Source of the DNA: an uncultured Bacilli bacterium
GTDB lineage: Bacteria; Bacillota_I; Bacilli_A; RF39; UBA660
Assembly: GCA_934098395.1 (NCBI GenBank)
Contig: CAKOOM010000002.1
Coordinates: forward strand, 186,001 to 250,000
Length of the DNA stretch: 64,000 nucleotides
Direction of reading: 5' to 3'
Numbering within the stretch: position 1 is the first letter of the stretch; every line of letters starts with the position of its first letter. A program made the translations under genes and the position numbers. Shown piece after piece: positions 10,112 through 17,600 of this stretch. The notes under the pieces were generated by a model. That model saw nothing but the letters and a program-made list of their open reading frames with translations, was not told where the DNA came from and did not search any database.

Positions 10112-10140
10112 AAAAAAGGTAAGAAAAATTCTTACCTTTT
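10111..10140. terminator. bidirectional terminator between PBP1 and the glycosyltransferase
   Basis: A perfect GGTAAGAA/TTCTTACC stem with an AAA loop is flanked by A and T runs, so it can serve both converging genes. Confidence 0.9.
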
Positions 10141-11216
10141 TAATTTTTTTCTTTAATTATTTTATAATTATCTAATAGCATGGGATTATCTTTGTCATAC
10201 TGCAATGCTCTTTTAATATAGAAAAGGGAGATGTCATATAATTCTAAATAGTAATAACTTGCACTTAATAAATTATCTATTGTATAGTCCCAACTAAAAG
10301 TTTCATTAATATATGTTTTTTCTCTTTTTTTTATGGCAAGAGCTTTATTTAAGAGACTAATTACTTCGGAATAGTTTTTTTGATTAAATTCTAAAATGGC
10401 TAATTCTACATAACCGTCTCTTAATTCTTTGGCTTCTTCGATAGCCATTTTGTAATACATTCTGGCTTCTCTGTATCTTTCTAAATTAAGATATGATCTA
10501 GCTATAAAGCGCATTGAAGCTGCTCTTTCTTGATTCCAAGTGGCTGATTTTAAATTTAGATGTTTTGTAAGGGTATCTATAGCTTTATTCCATTTTTTAT
10601 GATACATATATTCTCTACCTAGATAATGCATATTTCTGTCATCATTTGGTTCTTCTTTGACAGATAATTCTAATAGACTGAGATAATTGCCTCTTGACTT
10701 GGTAGCGTCAGGATAGTGGTTTAGGACAATTTTATCAGTTGTTACGACGTTTTCCCTACCCTCATATTTTAACACTTCATGAACTGGATGAATCCATTTG
10801 TAACCATTTCTAGCGTGAATTTTTTCATAATAGAAACTTACGGTTGGTTTTTCTTTTACTAAAGACCAGTTATAAATATATCTTAGTCTAGTGGTATTAT
10901 CACACCAAACTTTTTCTAATTCTTCACGCCATCCGGGCAAAAAGACTTCATCTAGGTCTACACAGACACAAATATCAGTATCTTTAGGGAGTAAATCTAA
11001 TGATTTGTTTCTTGCTACATCAAAACGCCATGGTTTTATTTCTTCTTGAACGACATTTACTCCCAAAGCTTTTAACTTTTTTACTGAATTATCGGTAGAT
11101 CCTGTATCTAGGACATATATTTCATCTGCAGCACTTACTGATTTATACCACCTATCAATATGTTTTTCTTCATTTTTGCATATAGCATATACACACACTT
11201 TATATATTTTTTTCAT
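10140..11216 (-). CDS. Family 2 glycosyltransferase with C-terminal TPR-like repeats
   Basis: A 358-residue GT-A enzyme. The N-terminus reads VCVYAICKNEEKHIDRWYKS, then DEIYVLDTGSTDNS and CVDLDEVF, the DxD-like metal and nucleotide-sugar site. The region around residues 150-200 (HARNGYKWIHPVHEVLKYEG) is typical of this group. Residues 195-355 form helical TPR-like repeats. Such proteins act in wall or surface polysaccharide synthesis, but the sugar is unknown. The ATG at 11216 has GGAGGAAAC right before it. It is monocistronic and converges on PBP1. Confidence 0.85.
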   Translation of the reverse strand: MKKIYKVCVYAICKNEEKHIDRWYKSVSAADEIYVLDTGSTDNSVKKLKALGVNVVQEEIKPWRFDVARNKSLDLLPKDTDICVCVDLDEVFLPGWREELEKVWCDNTTRLRYIYNWSLVKEKPTVSFYYEKIHARNGYKWIHPVHEVLKYEGRENVVTTDKIVLNHYPDATKSRGNYLSLLELSVKEEPNDDRNMHYLGREYMYHKKWNKAIDTLTKHLNLKSATWNQERAASMRFIARSYLNLERYREARMYYKMAIEEAKELRDGYVELAILEFNQKNYSEVISLLNKALAIKKREKTYINETFSWDYTIDNLLSASYYYLELYDISLFYIKRALQYDKDNPMLLDNYKIIKEKN

Positions 11217-11396
11217 GTTTCCTCCGATATATTATATGAATTAAGGTAATTATATATATTTTATTTAATACCACAATTTTCCATATTTATTTTATATTTA
11301 TTACTTAATTATATAGTACTATTAATATGCAATGGAGGTGATATATGGTATAGATTATTAATAAAAATAGTGTTATAATTTAAGTGGAGGCAATAT

Positions 11397-12056
11397 ATGA
11401 AATATACGATTGTTTTAGTAGAAGATGAAGTTAATTTAAATAATCTTGTTAAAACTTATTTAGAACATGCTGGCTATAATGTTATATCTTTTTATACAGG
11501 ACATGAAGCATTGAAAAATATTAACGTTAATGCACATTTATGGATTCTTGATATTATGTTACCAGATGATATTAATGGATATGATATTATTAAAAAAATA
11601 AGAGAAACTAATGAAATAATGCCAGTTATATTTACTTCTGCTAGAGATAAAGATTTAGATAAAATTATTGGTTTAGAACTAGGAAGCGATGATTACATTA
11701 CCAAACCTTATTCTTCTAAAGAACTAGTTTTAAGAGTAAATAATATTATTAAAAGAGTTTATTCAGCAGATATGGCTAAGATTAAGTATAATGATTATTC
11801 GGTTGACTTAGAAAAAAGAATAGTTACCAAAAATGATAATAATTTAAATTTAACTACATTAGAATTTGATTTACTTAAAATGTTTTTAACTAACAAAAAT
11901 AAATCTTTTTCAAGGGATGATATACTTAATATTATTTGGGGTGAAAACTATTTTGGAACGGATCGTGTTGTAGATGATCTTGTTAGAAGACTTAGAAAGA
12001 AAATGCCTGACTTAAATATTGAAACTATGTACGGCTTTGGTTACAGATTAACATGA
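11397..12056 (+). CDS. OmpR/PhoB-family response regulator
   Basis: A 219-residue two-domain regulator. The receiver domain has the acidic pair ED at 9-10, the phospho-acceptor D52 in WILDIMLPDD, Thr/Ser in FTSARD and Lys in ITKPYSS. Residues 125-219 are a winged-helix DNA-binding domain (TTLEFDLLKMFLTNKNKSFSRDDIL, then VDDLVRRLRKKM). It overlaps the following kinase by ATGA, so the two are coupled. Strong GGAGG site before the ATG. The signal sensed is unknown. Confidence 0.93.
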   Translation: MKYTIVLVEDEVNLNNLVKTYLEHAGYNVISFYTGHEALKNINVNAHLWILDIMLPDDINGYDIIKKIRETNEIMPVIFTSARDKDLDKIIGLELGSDDYITKPYSSKELVLRVNNIIKRVYSADMAKIKYNDYSVDLEKRIVTKNDNNLNLTTLEFDLLKMFLTNKNKSFSRDDILNIIWGENYFGTDRVVDDLVRRLRKKMPDLNIETMYGFGYRLT

Positions 12057-13321
12057 AAAAACTATCATTAACTAATCAATTAGTATATATATGTGTACTA
12101 ATTGTAGGAATAATTTTTATAGCTTTAGGAATTGTTCTTCCTAAAGAGTTACTTCCTATTTATGAAGAGAATATCTACAACAAATTAAAACAACCATTAT
12201 TTTTTATAAATAATGTTGATGATATTAATACTTTTGAATCTGAAGATGACACTGATATTGGATATATTTATATTATTAATAATAAAGCCTATACTTCTTA
12301 TAATATATCTAGTATTATAACTGATTTTGATAGCGATATTTTGTATTATATGAAACAAAGTTATGGTAAGTTTACATATAAAAATGAATTATATTATTAT
12401 TATCACGCTCATACTTCTAATAATGAAACGATTATTTCAATTACTAATGATAAATATATTAATAATATGAAGAAAGATGTTTTATATACGATACTGATAA
12501 TTGTTGGGATTTCGTTTACTTTGTGCTCGTTAATATTAGTACTTTGGTCTAACAATCTTGTAAATGATATTATAATACTCAAGAGGAAAATAAAAAATTT
12601 AGATAATGATAAATATGATATTAAACTTAATCATAGATTTGTTGATGAAATTTCTTCTTTAAATGAATCTATTGAACAGATGAAAGAATATCTTATAAAC
12701 AATGAAAAATATAAAAATCAAACTTATCAAAATATTTCTCACGATTTTAAAACTCCAATTACTGTTATTAAATCCTATATTGAGGCTACCGAAGATGGGA
12801 TTGAAACAAAAGATAAATCATTAGAGATTATTAAAGAACAGATTGATAAACTAGAAAATAAAGTTCACTCCTTATTATATTTGAATAAATTAAATTATAT
12901 TAAAGATCGTAATGAAAATTCAAAGTCTACGACTAATATTCAGGATGTTATTGAAGCTTCTGTTAAGAAATTTAAGTTAATTAGACCTGAAATTAACTAT
13001 AAATTAGATATTGATAGTAAAACTGAATATCGTGGTACTTACGATATGTGGGAAACGATTATTGATAATTTGCTTAATAACTTTATGAGATATGCAAAGA
13101 AAGAAATAAAAATTACTGTTAAAAATAAAAAGATTACTTTTTATAATGACGGGGAAAATATTGATGAAGATATTCTTAATAATATTTTTACTCCGTATGA
13201 GAAGGGATTAAATGGTATGTTTGGTTTAGGTTTATCTATTGTTAGAAAAACTTTAAACTTACTTGACTATGATATAACTGCTAAAAATGAAAAAAACGGT
13301 GTTAACTTTGTAATAAAATAA
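12053..13321 (+). CDS. Sensor histidine kinase
   Basis: Membrane sensor of the two-component pair: TM1 (residues 9-30), an extracellular domain (31-143), TM2 (144-166), a HAMP-like linker, HisKA with H230 in NISHDFKTPI, and a HATPase domain with N box (IDNLLNNFMRYA), G1 (FYNDGENID) and G2 (GLGLSIVRK). The ATG overlaps the regulator stop by 4 bases. The 110-residue outer domain has no recognisable fold from sequence. Confidence 0.92.
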   Translation: MKKLSLTNQLVYICVLIVGIIFIALGIVLPKELLPIYEENIYNKLKQPLFFINNVDDINTFESEDDTDIGYIYIINNKAYTSYNISSIITDFDSDILYYMKQSYGKFTYKNELYYYYHAHTSNNETIISITNDKYINNMKKDVLYTILIIVGISFTLCSLILVLWSNNLVNDIIILKRKIKNLDNDKYDIKLNHRFVDEISSLNESIEQMKEYLINNEKYKNQTYQNISHDFKTPITVIKSYIEATEDGIETKDKSLEIIKEQIDKLENKVHSLLYLNKLNYIKDRNENSKSTTNIQDVIEASVKKFKLIRPEINYKLDIDSKTEYRGTYDMWETIIDNLLNNFMRYAKKEIKITVKNKKITFYNDGENIDEDILNNIFTPYEKGLNGMFGLGLSIVRKTLNLLDYDITAKNEKNGVNFVIK

Positions 13322-13344
13322 GAAAGATTACTCTTTCTTATTTT
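13315..13344. terminator. bidirectional terminator between the kinase and the holin-like genes
   Basis: A perfect 13-bp inverted repeat (AAAATAAGAAAGA and its complement) around the loop TTAC; it overlaps the stop codons of both converging genes. Confidence 0.85.
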
Positions 13345-13631
13345 TACTTATTATTAGCTGATTTTAAACCAAATGCTCCCTTGAATGCTTTATATATACC
13401 TTCTGATCCAATGAGAGTGAATATCCCTATCCATACGGCATATAATAAGTTAGAAGTATAAAATGATAAAGAGTAACAAAAACCAATTCCAAACGATAAA
13501 AAGATGGCTATTATTCCGTTAAATAAATTACCTAATTTTAGAGTTTCTTTTATTTTTTGGATTGCTTGAGATGATATGATACTGGCGATTAAAGATACTG
13601 ATAACATTTCTAAAAATAATTCGTTATTCAC
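13344..13631 (-). CDS. Holin-like small membrane protein
   Basis: A 95-residue protein with three hydrophobic segments (about 8-23, 36-56, 60-80), a short charged linker KIKETLKLG after the first and a basic C-terminal tail (KAFKGAFGLKSANNK). This is the layout of phage holins from Gram-positive phages, which form lesions in the membrane for lysis. It overlaps the upstream gene by 8 bases. No endolysin follows it, since the histidine kinase converges from the other side. Holin is a structural inference; a housekeeping small membrane protein is the alternative. Confidence 0.55.
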   Translation of the reverse strand: MNNELFLEMLSVSLIASIISSQAIQKIKETLKLGNLFNGIIAIFLSFGIGFCYSLSFYTSNLLYAVWIGIFTLIGSEGIYKAFKGAFGLKSANNK

Positions 13632-13836
13632 AATTATCCTTTACATAATCTTTTATATCTTCTAATTTATGTTCAACGATTGTTACTCTTTCTAATAAAT
13701 TACTAATTTTATCCATCTTATCTTCTAATTGACCTATTCGATATGTTAACATTTTACTAGTTGATATTGCTCCTAATAAAGAACCGAAAATAGTACCTGC
13801 TAAAGCTAATAATGAAACGATTATTGTACTATTCAT
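13624..13836 (-). CDS. XhlA-like small protein: N-terminal membrane segment plus coiled coil
   Basis: 70 residues: a membrane segment (about 3-26, VSLLALAGTIFGSLLGAIS) followed by YRIGQLEDKMDKISNLLERVTIVEHKLEDI, a heptad-patterned coiled coil. Small proteins with this TM plus YRI-x-LE-coil design occur directly upstream of holins in Gram-positive phage lysis cassettes. Here it overlaps the holin-like gene by 8 bases, which supports the pairing. A clear AGGAGGTTATAT site precedes the ATG. The pair is 90 bases from ssrA, a known phage integration target. Confidence 0.55.
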   Translation of the reverse strand: MNSTIIVSLLALAGTIFGSLLGAISTSKMLTYRIGQLEDKMDKISNLLERVTIVEHKLEDIKDYVKDNCE

Positions 13837-13888
13837 TATATAACCTCCTATAATATTTTAGTAGTTATTAATAGATTGGTGTAATTAT

Positions 13889-13917
13889 TTGACACAAATT
13901 TACTCATATGATATAAT
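13889..13917 (+). promoter_or_regulatory. promoter of tmRNA
   Basis: TTGACA (13889-13894), a 17-base spacer and TATAAT (13912-13917), both consensus, 10 bases before the tmRNA 5' end. Confidence 0.92.
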
Positions 13918-13927
13918 TTTATTACAT

Positions 13928-14273
13928 GGGGCTGTCTTGGCTTCGACAGGAATAGGCGTCTCTATTCTGCAGGTCGGGTATCTACGTTACAGATAAATAA
14001 AAATAACTGGAAACAGAAATAATTTAGCTGTTGCATACGCTTAATTTAGCGGCACAGACTCTCTTATAACTATACTTACGAGTGATAACGAGAGTTAATA
14101 TAGTAAGTTATAATATATCTAATTTCTATAGGATATATTGAATTTAATAGAATAATAAATACTCTTTTTGTTAATTTAGTATGTATTTATGAATTTTAAA
14201 AATTAACTAAACCTGTAGATGAATATTGTATAAATATTTTTGGACAGGGGTTCAACTCCCCTCAGCTCCACCA
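13928..14273 (+). ncRNA. ssrA: Transfer-messenger RNA (tmRNA)
   Basis: Rescues stalled ribosomes with SmpB. The 5' end GGGGCTGTCTTGGCTTCGACAGG and the 3' end GGGGTTCAACTCCCCTCAGCTCCACCA (in two halves, CCA encoded at 14271-14273) form the tRNA-like part. The tag frame read from GGA at 14009 is GNRNNLAVAYA followed by TAA at 14042-14044, the proteolysis tag. Pseudoknots lie in the AT-rich body between. The exact resume codon is inferred from the only open frame giving a hydrophobic Ala-ending tag. Confidence 0.96.
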
Positions 14274-14315
14274 TTAAAGAATCTGGTTGAACTTTGGTTC
14301 AATTTACTAATAAAT

Positions 14316-14345
14316 ATCAATTCTAGAAATGGAATTGATTTTTTG
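14316..14345 (+). terminator. terminator downstream of tmRNA
   Basis: ATCAATTC/GAATTGAT stem with an eight-base loop and a T run; a weaker hairpin (TTGAAC/GTTCAA) lies 25 bases earlier. Confidence 0.8.
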
Positions 14346-14370
14346 TTGTGTATAAGAATGGGATGATTTA

Positions 14371-14643
14371 ATGGTAAATATAATTAAAGAAGATTTAGAT
14401 ATTGAAGAAGCACTAAAAAAGAAATTAGAGTTTATATGTAGTTTTTGTAATACTAAATGTGAAATACAAAAAGGTTCAATTAGAACAATAGAAAGAACAA
14501 ACCTATCTTATGTAGAGCCACATAGAATAATAATTAAAGGTATTACATTTTTAGCATTTAACTATGAAACAAATGTCTATATAGAGAATTTAAGTAATAA
14601 GATATTAATTAAAGATTTAGAAGAATATATTAAAAGTATTTAA
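14371..14643 (+). CDS. Small orphan protein of unknown function
   Basis: A 90-residue open frame just after the tmRNA terminator. It contains three Cys in CSFCNTKC (about residues 29-36), which could bind metal, followed by a beta-rich stretch (PHRIIIKGITFLAFNYETNVYIENL). I do not recognise a family. The site before the ATG (GGGATG) is moderate. It lies next to a truncated CHAT-protease remnant in the accessory spot at ssrA, so it may itself be a leftover of a larger gene. Confidence 0.45.
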   Translation: MVNIIKEDLDIEEALKKKLEFICSFCNTKCEIQKGSIRTIERTNLSYVEPHRIIIKGITFLAFNYETNVYIENLSNKILIKDLEEYIKSI

Positions 14644-14647
14644 ATAA

Positions 14648-15097
14648 CTTATCAATTCCATTTTAGATAACGAAGTTAATCCAACTATATTACATTTTAG
14701 TGGTCATGGTACTTCAGATGGTAAATTAGTATTTCAAGATAATAATGATAAGCCTAAATTACTAAGTATGGATACTTTAGTTGAATTAATTAATGCATCA
14801 TCGGATAATCTTATATTGGTGGTATTAAACAATTGCTTTTCTTCAATTATATCTGAAAAAATAATAGATAATATTGAGGCATCTATTGGGATGAACAATT
14901 CCATTGGTGATGAAGCAGCTATTGTTTTTACTTCTCAATTATATTCTTCTATCGGTTTTGGACTATCATTAGCAAAAGCATTTCAACAAGCAATAGTATC
15001 ATTAAAATTATATGAAATACCAGAAGAACAAACTCCCCAATTATATGTATCGGAAGGAATTGAAGCAAAAGATATTTATTTAGTTACAAAAAACTAA
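14648..15097 (+). pseudogene. CHAT-domain (caspase-like) protein remnant, N-terminus missing
   Basis: The frame from the stop at 14645-14647 reads LINSILDNEVNP then TILHFSGHGTSDG (catalytic His in the HFSGHG motif) and LVVLNNCFSS (catalytic Cys region), then IGMNNSIGDEAAIVFTSQLYSSIGFGLSLAKAFQQA. This is the C-terminal half of CHAT proteases of the clan CD fold, often effectors in conflict systems or with effector-associated domains. The catalytic motifs are intact but there is no ATG before them; the first ATG (14768) lies after the His. The 5' part and its sensor domain are missing, so this is most likely a decayed gene. Confidence 0.65.
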
Positions 15098-15134
15098 AAA
15101 ACTACCTCATTTTAGAGATAGTTTTTAAATTGAT

Positions 15135-16058
15135 TTATCTTTTTAAAACTTTACTAATAGGTTGAACATCTAATTCTTCTTTGTATTCAGAAACTTTTTC
15201 CGAATTAATTCTTTCACATTCATTTTTTACTCTTTTTAAAAGATTTACTAATTCTAATCTTTTAAGTGATAATGGATCGGTTATTTTTTTAAATACAACT
15301 GTTTCCTTTTCATTTGCAATTTCTTCTCCATTTAAAACAATTATTGGAGCATTAATATTTATTGGATTAAAATCATTAGTTTTCAAAGCAACTTTATCAG
15401 TTGCAGTTAATGAACTACTTTCATCCACATTAATTACACTTGATTCGCAATCAACTTCTTTACCAGTAATATTTGAATTAGAAATATTTAATCCATTGGT
15501 AGCTGTAAATGAAACTCTAATGTTTTTCTTTTTATTACCAACATTAGAATCTATTACATCAATTTTATCACTTGCACCAAATCCAATGTGTGATTTAGAT
15601 CCCATTACTTCTATTTGATCACTACTCATATTTTTGACTACTAATTCATTTGCACTAATTGATAAGTACGAGAAAGTCTTTATGTCTGTATTATCTAATG
15701 TACATTTACCATTAACATGAACACATAAATCTAGTCCAAAACTGCAATTTTTAATAATAACTTCACAATCATTATATCCAAATACATATACTTGATGTTT
15801 TTTAAATTCAAGACCATCAATTACATAACAAATTGGTTTATCCAATTTATATGCTTTCTCAATTTTCTTTCTATCCTTGTTTTCTCCTGTACCAAAACAA
15901 GCAATAGTGTAATTATAATCGTTCTTTTTGACTTTACTTCTTTTAACATAACAAGTTAGTTTTTCTTCATCTTCAACAACATTTCCTAAATTACCTGTGA
16001 GATAGTTCATTGCATAAGGTCTCGTTACAGCATAAAGAATTTTTTTAAATTTATTCAT
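15135..16058 (-). CDS. Unknown protein with a repetitive beta-helix-like core
   Basis: 307 residues, no signal peptide. Residues 80-225 are a run of short beta-rich repeats (for example VIIKNCSFG, LDNTDIKTFSY, IDVIDSNVG, LNISNSNITG, VINVDESSS), the texture of right-handed parallel beta-helix or bactofilin-like proteins. The N-terminus (KKILYAVTRPYAMNYLTGNLG) and a charged helical C-terminus (LVNLLKRVKNECERINSEKVSEYKEEL) flank it. A strong GGGGGAT site precedes the ATG. It is single. I do not recognise a family; a cytoplasmic or membrane-associated scaffold is a guess. Confidence 0.6.
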   Translation of the reverse strand: MNKFKKILYAVTRPYAMNYLTGNLGNVVEDEEKLTCYVKRSKVKKNDYNYTIACFGTGENKDRKKIEKAYKLDKPICYVIDGLEFKKHQVYVFGYNDCEVIIKNCSFGLDLCVHVNGKCTLDNTDIKTFSYLSISANELVVKNMSSDQIEVMGSKSHIGFGASDKIDVIDSNVGNKKKNIRVSFTATNGLNISNSNITGKEVDCESSVINVDESSSLTATDKVALKTNDFNPININAPIIVLNGEEIANEKETVVFKKITDPLSLKRLELVNLLKRVKNECERINSEKVSEYKEELDVQPISKVLKR

Positions 16059-16132
16059 AGATAAATCCCCCTTTGAACATTTGATACTATACCATATTTC
16101 AGTAAAAAAAGCAAATCAATTGTTAAAAACTG

Positions 16133-16160
16133 TTGAAATTGATGAAATTTATGCTATATT
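16133..16160 (+). promoter_or_regulatory. promoter of the candidate small RNA
   Basis: TTGAAA (16133-16138), 16-base spacer, and an extended -10, TGC-TATATT (16152-16160). Confidence 0.7.
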
Positions 16161-16165
16161 ATACA

Positions 16166-16269
16166 TAGGAACTGATATTTATTAGTTGTTCTTTTAGATA
16201 TAAGTGTTCAAAATAGGCTCTTATATCGCACCAGTATGTAATAATCTAACCTTTATTGGTTAGTTTTTT
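16166..16269 (+). ncRNA. Candidate small RNA of about 100 nt
   Basis: Between the promoter at 16133 and a clear terminator there is no open frame, but there are two stems before the terminator hairpin: GGAACT...AGTTGTTC (about 16167-16191, one bulge) and an 8-bp stem GATATAAG/CTTATATC (about 16197-16227). It ends in CTAACC/GGTTAG plus six T. It is not 6S, SRP RNA, RNase P or a riboswitch class I recognise. The pgeF start is 110 bases beyond the terminator, so it could be a 5' attenuator, but an independent RNA is more likely. Confidence 0.55.
16246..16269 (+). terminator. terminator of the candidate small RNA
   Basis: CTAACC (16246-16251), loop TTTATT, GGTTAG (16258-16263), then six T. Confidence 0.85.
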
Positions 16270-16379
16270 ATTACTCCCCTACTTTTTATATTAAAAAACT
16301 TAGGTTTATGATAAAATGTTTATAAAGATTAGATTTATTTGCGTTGTAATAATATTTTATTAAAAGTGAGGTAATTTTT

Positions 16380-17096
16380 ATGAAAAGTAATAATAATATT
16401 TATAGTTTTAGTGAATTAACTACTGATAATGCTTTTTTAAGTAAACCATATGATTTTAAATTCGGAAGCGATAATAGAGAAAAATCTTTTTGTTTTGTTA
16501 AGAAGTTGTTTAATACTGATAAGATTGCTACAGTCCATCAGGTGCATTCTAATAAGGTTGTTTGTATTGATGAAAAAAATTATAATTTAAACATTCAGGC
16601 TGATGGAATGATAACTAATGTTCCTAATATTGCTTTAGGTATTAAAGCAGCTGATTGCCAGGCTGTGTATTTGTATGATTCTGAAAATAAAGTTATAGGA
16701 AATATTCATTCAGGATGGAAAGGTACTTTAGATTGCATTTTATATAATGCTATTGATTTAATGATAAATAAATATCATTGTAGTTTGGAGAATATTGAGG
16801 CTTATTTTTGCCCTAGTATTTGTCAAAATTGTTTTGAAGTAGATAAAGATGTATATTTGATGTTTGAGAAAAAATTTAATAATATAGATAAATATACAAT
16901 ATATAAAAAGGATTATGATAAATATTATATTGACACAGTTGCTTTAAACAAGGATTTGTTAATTAGTTATGGTTTGTTAAATAATAATATCCATACTAGT
17001 ATTATTTGTACTAAATGTAATTCAAATGTATTTCATTCTTATAGAGCAGATAAGGATACTGCTGGTAGAAATTGTGCATTCATCATGTTAAAATAA
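16380..17096 (+). CDS. pgeF: Peptidoglycan editing factor PgeF (laccase-domain/YlmD family)
   Basis: A 238-residue protein of the YfiH/YlmD family, which in E. coli removes mis-inserted L-Ser from wall precursors and has purine-nucleoside-related or polyphenol oxidase activity in other members. Motifs visible: VHQVHSNKV, ADGMITN, IKAADCQAVYLYD (Cys ligand), IHSGWKGTLDCI (His ligand) and the late FHSYRADKDTAGRNCAFI. Length is normal. Monocistronic; in Bacillus ylmD lies in the division cluster, which is not present here. Confidence 0.9.
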   Translation: MKSNNNIYSFSELTTDNAFLSKPYDFKFGSDNREKSFCFVKKLFNTDKIATVHQVHSNKVVCIDEKNYNLNIQADGMITNVPNIALGIKAADCQAVYLYDSENKVIGNIHSGWKGTLDCILYNAIDLMINKYHCSLENIEAYFCPSICQNCFEVDKDVYLMFEKKFNNIDKYTIYKKDYDKYYIDTVALNKDLLISYGLLNNNIHTSIICTKCNSNVFHSYRADKDTAGRNCAFIMLK

Positions 17097-17228
17097 TTAT
17101 TTAAAATGTCATTTTTTGTCGAATAGGGTTTGGAAACTATTAAATAGGTATCCTAAATTAATTTATTATATATTTATGTTATACTTTTTTAAGTCTTAAA
17201 TTGATATATGGAAGGAGATAGATATATA

Positions 17229-17492
17229 ATGTATGTTAGTAGTGATATGAAAAGTGCAAATATTAGATTTTACTCTCTAATTGTAAGCTCCTTTTTTCTA
17301 ATAATGGGGGTTACCTGTATAATTATGAAAGGGTTAACTGTTAAGTATATGTATGATGAACATGTAGCAAGAGATAGCTTATATTTATTACCGTTAGGAT
17401 ATACTTTTTTGGCTATATGTGTACTTGTATTAATTATTAGTAGTATTATAATCAGGATATTAATAAAAAGAGATTATGAGAGAATTCATTGA
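17229..17492 (+). CDS. Small membrane protein, two predicted TM segments
   Basis: The in-frame ATG at 17208 would contain the GAAGGAGA ribosome site, so the ATG at 17229 is preferred, giving 87 residues. Two hydrophobic segments (about 17-40 and 55-78) enclose a short loop with basic and acidic residues, and the tail is basic (RILIKRDYERIH). Unknown family. It has its own terminator. Confidence 0.55.
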   Translation: MYVSSDMKSANIRFYSLIVSSFFLIMGVTCIIMKGLTVKYMYDEHVARDSLYLLPLGYTFLAICVLVLIISSIIIRILIKRDYERIH

Positions 17493-17500
17493 AAGAAAAG

Positions 17501-17525
17501 TCGAACCTTAATGTTTGATTTTTTT
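17501..17525 (+). terminator. terminator of the small membrane protein gene
   Basis: TCGAAC/GTTTGA stem (one G-T pair), six-base loop, then seven T. Confidence 0.75.
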
Positions 17526-17600
17526 GTTTACACTGATAATTAAATTATGTTTTTATTTTTAACTTTTTTTGTTATAATAAATACATGGAGGTAATATTAC

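Larger units (their letters stand above)
16059..16379. other. 321-base intergenic region holding a small-RNA unit
   Basis: Lies between two genes that diverge. It contains a plus-strand promoter, three hairpins and a terminator (described separately), then about 110 AT-rich bases leading to pgeF with a GTGAGGT ribosome site. Confidence 0.7.

Noticed and set aside
13928..16380. Prophage or integrative element attached at ssrA
   Set aside because: I saw no second copy of the ssrA 3' end nearby and no integrase; only remnants remain.
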